Shown: in pieces, positions 13,723 to 26,790 of the stretch
How the letters are laid out: each line of letters opens with the position of its first letter
How positions within the stretch are numbered: the first letter of the stretch is position 1
From: Ficedula albicollis
Lineage: Eukaryota > Chordata > Aves > Passeriformes > Muscicapidae
DNA: 64,000 bases
NCBI RefSeq assembly: GCF_000247815.1
Contig: NC_021674.1
Span: 6,589,738-6,653,737 of the forward strand
Direction of reading: 5' to 3'
Position numbers and translations under genes: made by a program
Notes under the pieces: model-generated
The model's database searches: none
Seen by the model: the letters and a program-made list of their open reading frames with translations, nothing else
Told to the model about the DNA's origin: nothing

Positions 13723-15690
13723 GACAGTGGCATTACTCTTTGCTATGTGCTGGAGAGTAGGTAGGAATACAGATACAATTATCCTTTTGTGTGTTTTTTT
13801 ACTTTCAAAACTGTGACAGCAAATTGGAGAAAATACCTTGGATTTCCTGTGATGTGGATATGATTGTCCCTGGGAAAGGCTACTTAATAACCAAGGCTAG
13901 GATAATAAAACCACTTTGAGAATTTGTTCCATTTAACAAATAGAGCTTTCTTGTCTTTGTTTCTTCACTCTTTTCCTTCTCACTCTGTGCCCTTTCTGCC
14001 ACCACCAGGCTCTGCAGTCCTTAGATAGCTGAAGCTCTGAGCCCTCCTACATCTTAAACAACTTTTGCTTGTCATACTGGGTTTGTGTTCCCAGTTCCTT
14101 ATTCCAGTTCCTTATTCCAGCCTTCCTTTCCCAGCAGTGGCTGATCACACCTTTCTCTATGGAAGTGCTGCTCATCCTCCTTGGTTCACACATTGAAAAG
14201 CTCTTAAACTGCCAATTTTAGCTGCCCAAGCTGACACCTCTCCTCCTCCTATACATTAGTTTCACATTCACTGCATAAGTATAGATTAGTTTCATATTTG
14301 TGACCCAGCAAGAAGCTGCCTGTCCCTGGCTGCTGTCAATCTCTGTTCTCTCTCCTGAGAGAAAAATGGGTGACCAGGGGAAGGCACTGCCAGTTCTGCT
14401 TTTCTTCCCCATGTGATGCAATCTGACAGGTGCCCTGTGCTGCTTCCTATCTCTGAGAGATGCAGGCTTTCATTTAGGTGAGTGTCTCTTCTTCTTTCAA
14501 AGAACCTGGCCAAAGGATCTCCATTTCTTCTCCTGCTTGTCTCAAAGGCAGTTCTGCACTTTTTTTTTTTTTTCCCCACAGGGACTGATTGTTTTTCCTT
14601 CCAGATTAATCCCACAGCTGTTGTTCAGTTGGTCTGTTTCTTACAGTAAATCTTAAAAGCGTTATGCTGTCTCTACTCACACCAAATCATTTCTCTTCTG
14701 TGAGAAACCCCACCAATATCATCATAACTTTGGAATTCACCCTTCCTCAGCATGCACATGCATTCATTAATATTGACCAGATCATGGAAATAGACTTCTC
14801 TGCAAAATTAAAGCTCCACAGATACAGTTCAAATAAAGACATTTACTTAAAAGGTAGGGCAGAGGTAGGGTTCCTCACAGGAATTCATATATGGAAATTA
14901 ACATTATCGTAGTGAAAGTGGAAGCCAGGCTCTAAAGGCCTTACATAAGTGCCCTGAAGTCATAGGAATAAACATAATCTCCTTTCCAGAATTCAGAAGG
15001 ATGTGATCATATGAAATGGCTTCTCTAAGAGCAAGTACTGGTAATAAATCTTTCAGATCAGGGATGCTAAATCAACAGAGGATGATAAAATAGTCTGGCC
15101 CACTACAAAACTGTTAGTCTGTTCTGAGCAATATGCAGATCTTTTGAGTACAAAAAGGAAATGAGTAATAGTTAAAGGCACAAAGTTTAATGGGGAACTT
15201 GGATAAAATGCAAAGATATTGTTATAGATATTACTGGATACCTTTCTTTGATAAGACGCTTGACTTTCTATTTGAAGGCAAAATATTAGAGCTTACCTGC
15301 ACAAAATGCAATATTCAATAGAAAATTTTCCTTAGCTAAAGAAATGGAGATCTATAGAAAATTGTATAATGCCAGCTGGAGAAAGGCCACAGGTCCTGAA
15401 CTGTGGCCATGGATTTGATTTTCTGTTATTTCTACTGGTGGCTTCCATGTAAGAGTTAGATGAAACCAGTGGAATTTCTTGATGACAGCTGTCAGGCTTT
15501 TTTTGCCCATAACAATAATAGATAATGTTGAAGACTGAGTAACAAAAACATGATTAAATTTGCAGGGGAGTTGTAAGGTAGTAGACCCTGGGGTTAATAA
15601 ATTTTTCGGCTGGATGAAGTAAGTTCATCAGTTGGAAATTACAGAGGACAAAGGCTCAGAATTATTAAATCACATAATGGCTGAGAATGA
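13723..15690. other. Unique non-coding sequence with minor repeats
   Basis: This holds a 13-bp unit present twice at 14092-14117 (CAGTTCCTTATTC) and a T-rich run near 14560-14574. No gene, RNA or element is supported. Confidence 0.55.
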
Positions 15691-15710
15691 GTGATGTGAT
15701 GTGATGTGAT
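15691..15710. repeat. Short (GTGAT)n microsatellite, four units
   Basis: Four perfect GTGAT pentamers lie in tandem, followed by GAAGCC. It is simple-sequence DNA. Confidence 0.85.
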
Positions 15711-15849
15711 GAAGCCATGGCCAAGGCAAAAGCAGTCTGGGGAGGGATGGTATGAAACATTTCAGTGAAAATAGGCACACATTCATGAGCTGAAAAACAC
15801 TGGAGAAACCTGATCTTGAAATCATTGTACCATTGTGATCACTTGTGTT

Positions 15850-16021
15850 CAAGAACCATAGAATCAAAGAAGGTTTTTGTTTGGAAGGTACCCTAAAGTT
15901 CATCTCATATTCCAACCCTCCAACATGAGCAGTTCACCTTCCCCTACCCCAGGTTGCTCCAAGCCCTATCCAGCCTGCCCTTAAGCAATTACAGAAATGG
16001 GGTGTCCATCACTTCTCTGGC
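15850..16021 (-). mobile_element. CR1 LINE 3' fragment
   Basis: The plus strand shows AAGAACCATAGAATCAAAG, GTTTGGAAGGTACCCTAAAG, CCAACCCTCCAACATGAGCA and CAGGTTGCTCCAAGCCC, the reversed layout of a CR1 3' end. It is diverged and truncated at its 5' side near 16021. Confidence 0.8.
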
Positions 16022-18063
16022 AACCAGATTTAAAGGAATGCAGACTGGAACTGGAAAACAAAGGGGAGAACTTACTTTTTGAGAGGGGGGTTGCAAAATT
16101 TGGCTTTTTAAACCCAGGAAGAGTTAGCTGAGAGAGGGGATACATCAGGCAAGTAAGAGCAGAGCAGCTGCTGAAGCTGGAGGGTAGCATTGGCACAGGA
16201 GCAAATTGAGATAAACTGGCCTGAAGCTATCAACTCAACTGTCTGAGTGGGAAATTGTGAGCAGCCTGTCCAGTGGGGGACAAAACAGGTTAACTAGTTG
16301 TAAGATACAGCTTAATGCCTTTGGGGAGGGAGTTCATGACTTGGTTGTCAGTGACCAAAGGAGGCAGAGCTCAGAGAGGAGTGGGACAGTCCAGGTTTTC
16401 AAACAGGACCACCTAATGCCACACTGTTAATTCTATATTTCAGCAGCCAAATGAGAAAAGTCTAGAGTATTTAGGTTTTGCTTTCCCTAGGAAGTACTGG
16501 TCAAGAGAGATATGTACATCCTCAAGTTTTCACATAGTTACTTTGGTATATAAACACATAGAGGGGGTTAACACCAAGAAGAGCTCCTGCTGCAGCAAAA
16601 TATTTAAACATCATAATTCCTGAGAAGCCAAATGTGAGGTTTCAGAATGTGACCTCATCTTTTAAAATAGAAATAGAAGTGTTATATCTAGTTTTCTTTA
16701 GTTAATATTTATAAATAAGTACATCATTACTATGTAGATCATTAGGATCTGTACCGTTACTAAAATGGATATGGCAGATACACCCTGTGTTGTTCCTATC
16801 TAAAAAGGGTTTTGGGACAGGGTTGTAATTTTCAGAGGGACAGTTGGCACTTAGACACTGGCATATATGAATGGTCATATTACACCTTTCTTGTTTTTTT
16901 TTAATGCATGTAGTGGGTGAGGCTTACGTGATTTGGAAATATTACAAAACACAGCTGTCAAATATTAGCAATATTAATGCTTCTGACATTAAAATAATAT
17001 CTAACTGATAAATCAAAATATTTTTCATCACTCCCCCACACTTTCCCTTAAAAAAAATAAGCACACACCTCTTTCCTCAACATAAAGCACAAACCCAGCA
17101 AAATAGAATTTTTCTTCACAGAGCAAAATAAATAAGAAGTGTTTGTACAGCTAAGAAACATTCTCCAGAGTTTAAAAATGAGCACTGGACTGGACTGGAG
17201 CAGAATCTCAGTCAACTATTTAAGGGTAGTTAGCTAGGAAAAGGATGTGCTGTATATCCTGGGGTGAATGTGGCAAGAGAAGTTTATGCAGTCTTCCACT
17301 GATCTGGTTTCATGACTTGAGAAAAAGGAGAGCATTCTTTTCCTCTTCCTTTTTGTTCCTGCATTGTTTCTTGATCTTAATGAGATTTGAATAAGTTTTG
17401 ATTTGAATCAGCCAAAACTTGCACTTGAAATAGATCTCCCAAATTTCTTTGTGCATACATTTATTCCAGATGCTCCCAGCTCAGCCAGATACTGAAAGAG
17501 TACTTGTGAAGCCAGTTGCTCTGTCCTTTGTTTTCACTTTAAATCACAGCAATTAAGATATTCAGTAAGTATGTTACAATACAGCCCCAAAGCAGTAACA
17601 GTTTGAAATAATGCATGAAGAAGTGTTAGCACATTTGACTTGCTTTCCTTCTAGGTTGTTACAGACAGTGTAACTGTGACAGGCATTGAAAGAAAGTGCC
17701 TGCAGGTCATCTTTTCTTACAGGCTGTAGAATATGTAAAAAAATCAGAAATTATGAAAAGATGTATCTTATCCCAGAAGAGCTGATGTGAATGAAGCTGC
17801 TTTCTTTTCTCCAGTACCATCTCACCAAGCACATATCAAACTGTAATTTTATTTTAGACATCCTTCTACTCCTGCAGCAGCTTTGTAACTGTAATATCAC
17901 ACAGAATCCAGCTCTAAACACTCCAGGTGCTGTACAGGATGTTGTGCACCCAGTGTTGTGATGCCTTGGGTTTTAGCTTTTATGTTTTTCAGAATCTCTG
18001 CTGCTTAGTGTGTAACTCTGAAGCTTCCTATTAGGTGTCAGTAAGTTCTCTTCACAGGGTAGT
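16022..18063. other. Unique AT-rich non-coding sequence
   Basis: No open frame of interest, RNA gene or repeat family is visible. Confidence 0.5.
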
Positions 18064-18384
18064 CAGACAAAACAATCCCTTCCCCGCTACAGAATCAAGG
18101 ACCACTGGTACCCAAAAAGCAGAAACAACGGGGAAGGAAAGAGGGCAAGCCAGGGGGCTGAGACTTCATGGCCTGGGACTGGGCTTGGACAATTGACCCC
18201 AAGATGGAGATGAACCAAAACTTACAAAAGTGTAAAAACTCGTGACTGGGATCCATCTTGGATTTGATTTGGGTGTAGCTCCAGCCAGGCTCTTGCACTC
18301 CCCCAGGTGTGTCCTTCCAATAAACACCTATTTTATTCCTTTTGCTCTGTCCAGTCCCTGCTCCAGGTCAGCCTTTCCAGACAA
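18064..18384 (+). mobile_element. Probable solo LTR (endogenous retrovirus remnant)
   Basis: The block is more GC-rich than its surroundings, with a TATA-like GTGTAAAAACTC near 18228-18239 and a polyadenylation signal AATAAA at 18319-18324. A T-rich and C/T-rich stretch follows, as in an LTR R-U5. The 7-base string CAGACAA occurs at both edges (18064-18070 and 18378-18384). That could be a target-site duplication, but the inner termini are not a clean TG...CA. No internal retroviral sequence is present. The boundaries and the class are uncertain. Confidence 0.4.
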
Positions 18385-18908
18385 TGGTTCATATAGCTGG
18401 TGAAAGGCTGGTGGATGGTACCGTAATCCTTGGTTAGCAAAGAACCAGAGTAGGTCACAGAGCAGATACCCTTTAGTCCATGTAATAAAACTTTTATATA
18501 CACATAGTATTTTTATGGTTCTTTTTATAAATGATTCAATGTTTTCCGTTTGTGAACAGCTCCACTTAGCCTGTCAGTTAACCTGTAACCTCCTTAATAA
18601 AAGGTTCTGAGCAGAAGACTTAACAAATGCAAATTTCCTTTCAGAATTCTTAAGGGAGATTGCCTATAGGTGAAAACTGAAACAATGATAAAAGATGCTT
18701 CCAAGGACAACTTTTAAATCTGCTAAATGCTCTGATAACTGTATGTGGGATTCTGTAATCAACTCTTTCAGAAGAAAAATGGAGATGTTCTCATTAAAAC
18801 ATTATATCAGCTTATAGCTATGGTGGTGTTCTAGAGGGATTTTATTTGCCTGTTTTGTTTGGGCAGAATTGAATAATTTTAACAGAAGACAGTGTTGTAA
18901 ATGAATCA
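18385..18908. other. Unique non-coding sequence
   Basis: AT-rich, with no feature that I can support. Confidence 0.5.
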
Positions 18909-19572
18909 TCTTGCATGATAATGCTGAAAAGGGTTTTTCTGTGAATCTGGACTGAACTGGCTCGAGTATTTGAAAAATGGCATGGAGACTTTAATAAAAA
19001 ATAAATGTTATTCCACAGATGTGGCAAAATGTCAAGGACATATGTACACTTAAGCAGCATTAATGAGGGTGAACTTTGCTCATATGTAGGGTTTTTGACA
19101 AAGTAAAAATTTGAAAAGTCATTGTATTTAAACCATTTCCACTTAAAATGAGACAAGTTAGAAAAGGACTGAATTTCTGCAGTCTGATGGTAAAAATACC
19201 ATACTCTTCACCTTCAAGACATAGGCTTCATTCTGTTCCTTCTTGCATGATAATGCTGAAAAGGGTTTTTCTGTGAATCTGGACTGAACTGGCTCGAGTA
19301 TTTGAAAAATGGCATGGAGACTTTAATAAAAAATAAATGTTATTCCACAGATGTGGCAAAATGTCAAGGACATATGTACACTTAAGCAGCATTAATGAGG
19401 GTGAACTTTGCTCATATGTAGGGTTTTTGACAAAGTAAAAATTTGAAAAGTCATTGTATTTAAACCATTTCCACTTAAAATGAGACAAGTTAGAAAAGGA
19501 CTGAATTTCTGCAGTCTGATGGTAAAAATACCATACTCTTCACCTTCAAGACATAGGCTTCATTCTGTTCCT
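18909..19572. repeat. Direct tandem duplication, 332-bp unit, two identical copies
   Basis: Copy one is 18909-19240 and copy two 19241-19572; both begin TCTTGCATGATAATGCTGAA and end CATTCTGTTCCT. On reading both through I found no substitution. The minus-strand open frame in copy one reappears in copy two until it runs off the edge. It is either very recent or an assembly duplication. Confidence 0.95.
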
Positions 19573-21397
19573 TGGTTCTTTTCCACCTATCCTAAATAAA
19601 ATACTTCCATACAATCAAGAAAAAAAAAAAAAACCTTACAGAGTGAACCACAGTCATTTGTAAAATCCTCAGAAGTCTTAGAATTCATTTTCTATGTTCT
19701 CCCATCCCTTCCAGTTTCACTTTCAGATGTGGCATCAGGTAAACAAGTAGAGACTGGGAGGGTCCCAGGGCTGGTCCTTCAGAGAGCTCTGCTTTCAGCA
19801 GGGGTGGCAGCACAATCAGCCGTGTGAGTTTGAGCCCCAGGCAGTAGCTGACTAAAGTGGTTAGAGTGGTTGGGTTTTTGGTGATACTACATATTTAACA
19901 GGAAAGGAGAAAAGAGGCAGAACATTGTGACAAGAAGATGTCACTTCTTTTATTCTGTCTTGCTGTCATATGCTCTTTTTCCCCCTGCAGAGTTTTCCAT
20001 AGAGGCTTTTTTCTGTCCAGAAATCACGATTTTTTTTCTGGCCAGAAATCACAATCATTTGACAACTGCTGGCCTCTGTGAAATGAGCTGAGCAGTCCCA
20101 TGCCAGGTGTCCATTTCACACCACAGAAAGCATTATTGTCGTTGGCAGCAATTAGCTTGTGTGCTGGCAGCCTCACAGGGGATGTGAAGGATTGAGTGGT
20201 CAGGGTGGCAATGGTCACCCTTTGAGGTCTCTGTGTAGAGACATCTTGGCACAGCATTAAGCTTCTTGTCATAAAAGTCGATGGATTGTGTTTCTTTACC
20301 AGGCTTTTGTAATTTATTTTTAGCCATTTTAATTTTTTAAAAGGCAAAGAAAATAAAAAGAAGTACTTGAAGAAGTATTAATGTTAACTGGGGTACATTT
20401 GCATCCTGAAATCCTGTCTCTAACTTTTGATGCTGTGGGATTCTCTTTTTTCCCCCTTCTGTAATCTCAGGGTGTGGAATTAGTTATGCTTTTACGTAGA
20501 AGTCCCTCTGTATCCGTTGAGGAAGAGGGACCAGATCTTCTAGAACTGTGATGATTGTTCTGAGTGTTGTGAAATGCATTCAACATTATTCTTATGTCTC
20601 TCCAGATTTTCAACAGAGCAAAACCCAGCAGTAATAGTCATGGCTTGTCATGTAGATCTGTAGGTTAGATTTGTGTGCTGTATCAACATGCAACAGCAAA
20701 ATTAACATAAAATGCCCTAGATGGATAATTTAGAGATGTTTGATTTCAAGATCTCTAGCCCATTATGTCCCATTTTATGACCTGCTTTCCATTGCTTGAG
20801 AGCGTGCCATACATTCCCTAGCTGCAGGGGTTTTTTTCTCTCCAGGATGCACAGATGGCATGTGCTTTGGACAAATCACAGCTAAGAAAAAGATGCTGTT
20901 GTTTCAAGGAGCTTCATAAGGATGTTGTGTCACACCATATGTGGCAGAATCAAGGAGATGGAAAAAAATTATGGATGCTTGTAAAAGAGGGAAAGGAAGG
21001 AATGGTGGCCAAGAAAGCTGCCTTAAATGCCTGTCTGGGCTTGTGAATGAGTCATCCAGCACGACTTTAATAGAACTTCTGGATGTGTCCAAGGAGAAGT
21101 ATTAAGGTCTGGCTTTTGATGGCTAAATAGCTAGAGTCAGCACTAGTGAGAATGTAGGTTCCTCAAATATAGGATGTTTAAAAAGAAGGAGGTTTCTTTA
21201 GCTCCTGCTTCTTGCTGTCCCCAGTTCTCTGCCTGGATGTTGTATTGCAGTAGTGCTTGGTCACCCTGCTGCCATAAATTCATGGATGTCTCTAAAATTT
21301 GGAGACACACTATACTTGGATGCTAGGGAAAAGCTAGCATTTTTTAAGAATGCTTTCAATAGCATGTGAGTATAACAAGATGGGGATGAGGAGAAAA
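19573..21397. other. Unique non-coding sequence
   Basis: A 14-base A run lies at about 19620-19633. A minus-strand open frame of 107 codons (20024-20347) has no recognised domain. No gene is called. Confidence 0.55.
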
Positions 21398-21613
21398 GTG
21401 TATTTTACTTTTTTCTTTAGTTCTTCAACTTGTTCAGAGGTAAAGAATATTAAACCCATGCTTGTTTTGTGAACATTGCACGTACAAGTTGAAGGATAAA
21501 GAATAAGTGTATTTTACTTTTTTCTTTAGTTCTTCAGCTTGTTCAGAGGTAAAGAACATTAAACCCATGCTTGTTTTGTGAATATTGTATTGCACATGCG
21601 AGTTGAAGGATAA
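21398..21613. repeat. Direct tandem duplication, about 109-bp unit, two diverged copies
   Basis: Copy one is 21398-21506 and copy two 21507-21613; both begin GTGTATTTTACTTTTTTCTT. They differ by several substitutions and by a small insertion in copy two (GAATATTGTATTGCAC against GAACATTGCAC). The divergence suggests a real duplication, older than the 687-bp and 332-bp events. Confidence 0.9.
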
Positions 21614-24600
21614 GGTGCAGAAATATACTATATGCTTATATATTTGTGTAATTCAACTTATTTGTCTCTTTCCATCTTGCTTCAGCGTGCTTTGTGTGTG
21701 TTTAAGGCAGTAAACAGAGCAAAGAGAGCACAAGTTAACAAAAGTTTGTATAGGTGCATTCTTGCAGATAAGGGGCAGGCCATCCTACTTTACTGTGTAG
21801 GGCACACCACACAGTAATGTAAGATGGTCTTACCAAAGGACAGGACACACACAAGAACAGTGTGACTGCATTAGAACTTCCAGGCTGTGGAATTGATTTG
21901 CTGCAAGAATGAGTCATTCACTCATTTGTCTTGGGGAGAGTGCATATGACATGCAGGAGTTCATTAACAAACAAAGTTTGTGATTACACTCGAGGACAAT
22001 AGAAAGGGATTTGTGCCTTTAGTATCTCTTGTCACTTTTCCTGATCAGAGTTTGGAATGGTTACATTACCTTCTGCCTGTTCAGTAATGTTTTCCTGGAT
22101 ACTGAATGAGCATTAAGTCCTACTTCTCAAGCTGCAGGGAAGAGACTGATCTGATCAAAAGAAAGTAGAACAGAGCAAGTATCATCTTTTATGCACCTTA
22201 CTGCCCATCAGATCATTGTCCATACAGGTAGTTCCACATCTGCACCCACCAAGTATCTGTGCTGAAACTTCTTTCAGTCCTTGGAAACACTCAGAGAAGT
22301 GTCTGAAAGATGTGATGGATTTGCTGAGTGTTTGCTTCGGAAGTCTGTTTTATTCAGAAAGAATACGTGAGTAACTCTTGAGAGAGGTGTGATATATTTT
22401 ACTATTGTTCCCAAAATCTGAGAAAGGTGATGGGGGATACAAGATAGGATGTGGGAGGACACATTTCTGACCATGTGGCATTACACCAGCATGAATCTAA
22501 ACATGAGAATAAAGATATAATGTAGTATTTTTTAAAAAAATAGAAGTCACCTAACTGCCCTATATAAACCCAGAAAAAAAATTACAAACATCATGTTTGT
22601 CCAGAGTCAAATCAGGAGTTCAGTTCATGTGCCTGTGTACCTGTTAGGGGTTAATATGTGATGCAGTTGTAATGCCAATGCAGGAGCAATGCAGAAAGTC
22701 AGGAAAGCAGGGAGAGATTTCCTTCTTTTGTGAAAGGAGACAGAGCTGCTCACTAACTACTCAGCGCTGACATTGTGTCTTGCAGAGACATTTGCACCTC
22801 TAAGGGAAGAAAGCAGTGATTATTTTATTAGAAAAAATAGTAAGACCACCCTCTGGTTAAGGTGAAATTAGAGTGCATTTTGGAATGAAAGATCAAATCT
22901 GTCTGGGCACCTGGGAAACTTCAAATGAGAGATTTGCTATAGAAGTTTGAAGGGAAGATGGAGACACTGAGGGTGAGCTCTGATAAGTATTTCCAAGGGC
23001 TTTCTTTTATTGGAAGCTGTCCATGGGGAACCTCTCCCTTACAAGGAAATTTTCTGATAAAACTCAGGTGTAGGCACTGTCTAGCAGATACAGCCTCAGG
23101 CATAAACTCTGCACAGAAAGTGAAACTGTGCAATGAGCAGAGAGATGTATAAACAGAAAAATAATATTAAAGCATTGCTTTACTTTCATTTCTTCACCTA
23201 TGTCTTTTATAAAGTTGTGTAACTGTGCTGCTTATTTTGGATAGTCTAAATAAAATTATTTTATTTTAGTCTATATTAAATTGTCCTCAAACTTTAGCAC
23301 CATTTTAGCTACAAGAGCCAGGTGGGAAAGCTTGGCACCAGAGGGGTCAGGAGAGGAAAAAGTGTCAAGGGATGATCCTGGCATGTGTTGGTAATATATC
23401 AGGGTGTCTGCACAAATCCAAAATCTTCAAGGGAGCATGCTGCCCATGCTGCTAGTCTAAATGTTATTCTACTCATTTTTGTCTTGTATTTTAGGAGCAC
23501 AGTGAGGCCAAGCCACTGAGCTGGGGGATATTCTGTGATTTACCTGGGTTTGGTTCCAGCAAGTGTGACTTAAAGATGATTCAATGGACTGAGCTTTCGG
23601 CCTGATTCTGTTATCATTTCCTTACTGAACTTGGAATTGAATTTAGTAAAAGGCAAGCTTGGCTTTTACCTAGGAGCCTCATTCCACAGAGAGAGCCATA
23701 ACCTGCAATTCACAGTTTGTTAGAAAGGGTTTGGTAGGACCATGAAGTGAAAAATGCGTACCCAGACAGAATCCTATTGTGTTGTTTTCTGTTTGAATTC
23801 ATCCAAGCTGCTTATTGTTTCTCAGTGTTGCCTTGTCAAACCTCACTTTGTGTGTCTGATAAATTCTGTTCAAAGCTTGTGATAAATTGTGTTCAAAGGT
23901 TTTAGGATCTGCAAGCCTTGCTTACCTTCACAGGTTTGCCAAAACCAGCTATCCCTTCCTTGCCTTACCAGTATTAGGCAAAATTTACACTTCTGCTCAT
24001 TGATTTGATCATTATCTTGTGAAGCTGTAAGAATTAACATAATAAAGTATGTTTTCTTCTTTACTTAAAAGGCATTTTTAGTTTTATTGGAAGAGGTTTT
24101 GTACTAATTGCCTGTCCAATATTTAATTTTTTCTTATTCTGATAACTTCCTAAAATGTTGCACGTTTCCTCTCTAGGGAAGAGAGAAATAGCATTGAAAG
24201 TGGTACTTAATTTAAAGTAAAATTAGCAGATCTGTAAAGTGATTTGTGCATTGTAGATGGTGTTGAGTGAATGCTGTGGACTGTTTTCATGTATTTATTT
24301 CAGTGCATAGGATGATTATGTGCAATATCCAAAGAAGCTGAGCATTGGTATTAGGTGTCCATGGATGTGACAGACCTGTGATGGTACTTGCAAGTATTTG
24401 TTTTCCTCATTGCTCTACTTGCCTAGTTCTAGAACAAGGGTGGATGAGATAACACCCTAAACAACGCTTCAGCTGAAACTATCTTTTCTGGCAGTAAAAC
24501 AGATTGGGATGTGGGCTTCCTCCATGGAAATGCTCCCTGCAGTGTGATTTTGAGTTGTGGGGAAACACAGCAACACTTTATTTTTTTGTTACAGCAGTAT

Positions 24601-26537
24601 GAGTGCTTGCCAAAACCACTTCTATAGATCAATATGCACACAGCTATAAATCCTAAGCATTTAGACCAAATTAGTAGTATTGTTTTTTATAATGTTAATC
24701 TCTTATCGACCTGTGCAGTCAAACACTTAATTGAGACTTTTTGCTTTTCCACGTTTCATTTTCAAAAAGGGTAGTCAACATTCATTAGTCCAGACATCTG
24801 GTTAGCTATTGGGGAAGGGAAGATGGGGGGGATTGGTTAGTTGTGGAGGGGGGATGTCTTTATTTGTTCTGGGTTTTGTTGTTGTTTTTCTTGTTTAGTA
24901 GAAGAGTGGATTTTATCTCTTTTTTTTTTTTTCAAATTGGATAAATTTGGGAAAATATAAAATGGCTTTTTTTTTTTTCTGAAGAATGTGATGTGGGCTG
25001 ACAAACTCATCACCTGAACTCTTGCAGTGATACCTTAAAGGCAGGTTTATTGAAATAAAATGCAACACATGTACATGTTTAGGGCATATTTAATATGTAG
25101 AGAGGAGCTCAAAAGTGGTCATCCAGGAGAAGCCAATGAATAATCACACTTGTACTGAGGCTCAGTAGTTCAGCTCTTCGGAACTTGAGTGGCCTCAAGC
25201 ACAACTTGCTCATTTTATTAAGGGTGGAGTGGGAGTGTCAGTGTACATTTTCATAACTCTGAAAGGAGTCAGAAATTTTTAGGTGTTCCATCCAGCCTTA
25301 GGGCTAATGCTACTTATTTTGCACTGTATAATCATAGTTACTGTTCCCCAAGGCAGCAAAGACTAACAGTGTGGAAAGCCTGTGAAGTACCAAAGCCTGA
25401 AGTAATGAAAGAGCCTAATTTTCCTACTTTTTAAGGGAGATGTCAGGAATTCATTTTTCAGTCTGCTTTCATTTATAAAGAGTTCTACAGATGAAGCCTA
25501 ATTTTAAATTATTACCCATTTGCTGGAGATTACCTTCCCTAACCTCTGGCAGGTTTTGGGTGCAGGGCATGTATTTTTAAGTGGATTTTACAGGAACATG
25601 TCAACATATGGCTCATGGAAGGAGTGAAAGGTATGACTTTAAATCCATGAACCTCTAAATCAACAGGAGACTTTAAAAAAATCATTTGCATCATTTCTGC
25701 TTGGAAGCATCTGAAACTAAAGGAATTCTGAGCTACCCTAAGTCTACATTTTTTTCCTTCTGTATTTTGCTTAATGTTGCATACATGATGCAGTTAGTAG
25801 AATCTAACATCTTTTGAGGGACAGATAAAGCTCTCCAGGATGTCATGCTTAAAATCTGGAACAAGATTATTTTTATTGCTGGCAAAAGCAGCTAAAGGAA
25901 GTGGAAGAATGTAGCTGCTTACGATGCAACAGTTAGCTAACCTTCCAGATTTCCATCTCATCATTGAACCAGGATTGCTTTCTTCATTAAATTTATATAG
26001 TAACTTAGTTTAAACTCTGCAGCCATGCTCATAAAATTAAATACTAGTTGAACTAGGGTTGTGATAATATGATAATATGAGATGCCTTTTCTTTTTTCAC
26101 TCTAATTTCCTTGCCTGTGAACATTTTTCTGATATCAAATGAAGGTGACCTTGCCTGATTTTTCAGACTATGAAATGTCTCTTGAAAGACAACTGTTCAA
26201 AAATTTTTTTATGTTACATTCCTTCAATACTTGCAAGAGGATAATTATCTTTTCTGAGAGAAAGAACCTGGTGAAATATTTGCATTGCAATTTGGAAGTT
26301 GATGCCTCTCCTTTATATTATCTACCAATCCAACTGAGAGGCAGCTCATGTAGCACTGAAGGCTTAAGTTTATATTTCTCTCCATCACTTCTGTTTTTTC
26401 TAACTGCTCACCATCAATTGCTTTAAAATTACTTCTGCTCTTTCACTAGGAGTACATTTGGGGTTTTTTACAGCTTTCTAGCATTTTTTTCTCATTTTCC
26501 TGAGTTATTTTAAGAGCCCAAAGGCCTCCCTAAGTGT
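21614..26537. other. Long stretch of unique non-coding sequence
   Basis: Nearly 5 kb without a recognisable element or gene. It contains G-rich strings near 24820-24855, T runs near 24920 and 24970, and a doubled GATAATAT near 26061-26077. Open frames stay under 100 codons. Confidence 0.5.
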
Positions 26538-26790
26538 ATCATAGAACTGCTTCAGTTGGAAGAGGGGTTAAAGATCTAAAGATCATTCTAAACCCAGCCA
26601 TGGGCAGGGACACCTTCTACTAGAGCAGGTTTCTCAGAGCCCCATCCAGCCTGGTCTTGAGCACTTCCAAGGATAGGACATCCCCAGCTTCTCTGGGCAA
26701 CTTGTTCCAGTGCCCCACTACCCTGCTTAAAATATTTTTTTTGTAATATCTGATCTAAACCTACTCTTTTTCGACTTAAAGCCATTAACT
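26538..26790 (-). mobile_element. CR1 LINE 3' fragment
   Basis: The plus strand carries ATCATAGAACTGCTTCAGTT, then CCATGGGCAGGGACACCTTC, then CCCATCCAGCCTGGTCTTGA, then CTTCTCTGGGCAACTTGTTC and a TAATATCTGATCTAAACCTA stretch. This is a longer CR1 tail in reverse orientation, interrupted by a short T run near 26733. Confidence 0.9.

Noticed and set aside
20024..20347. 107-codon minus-strand frame and an overlapping one beginning MAKNKLQKPGK
   Set aside because: The first residues briefly suggested a known small nucleolar protein, but the similarity stops after about six residues.
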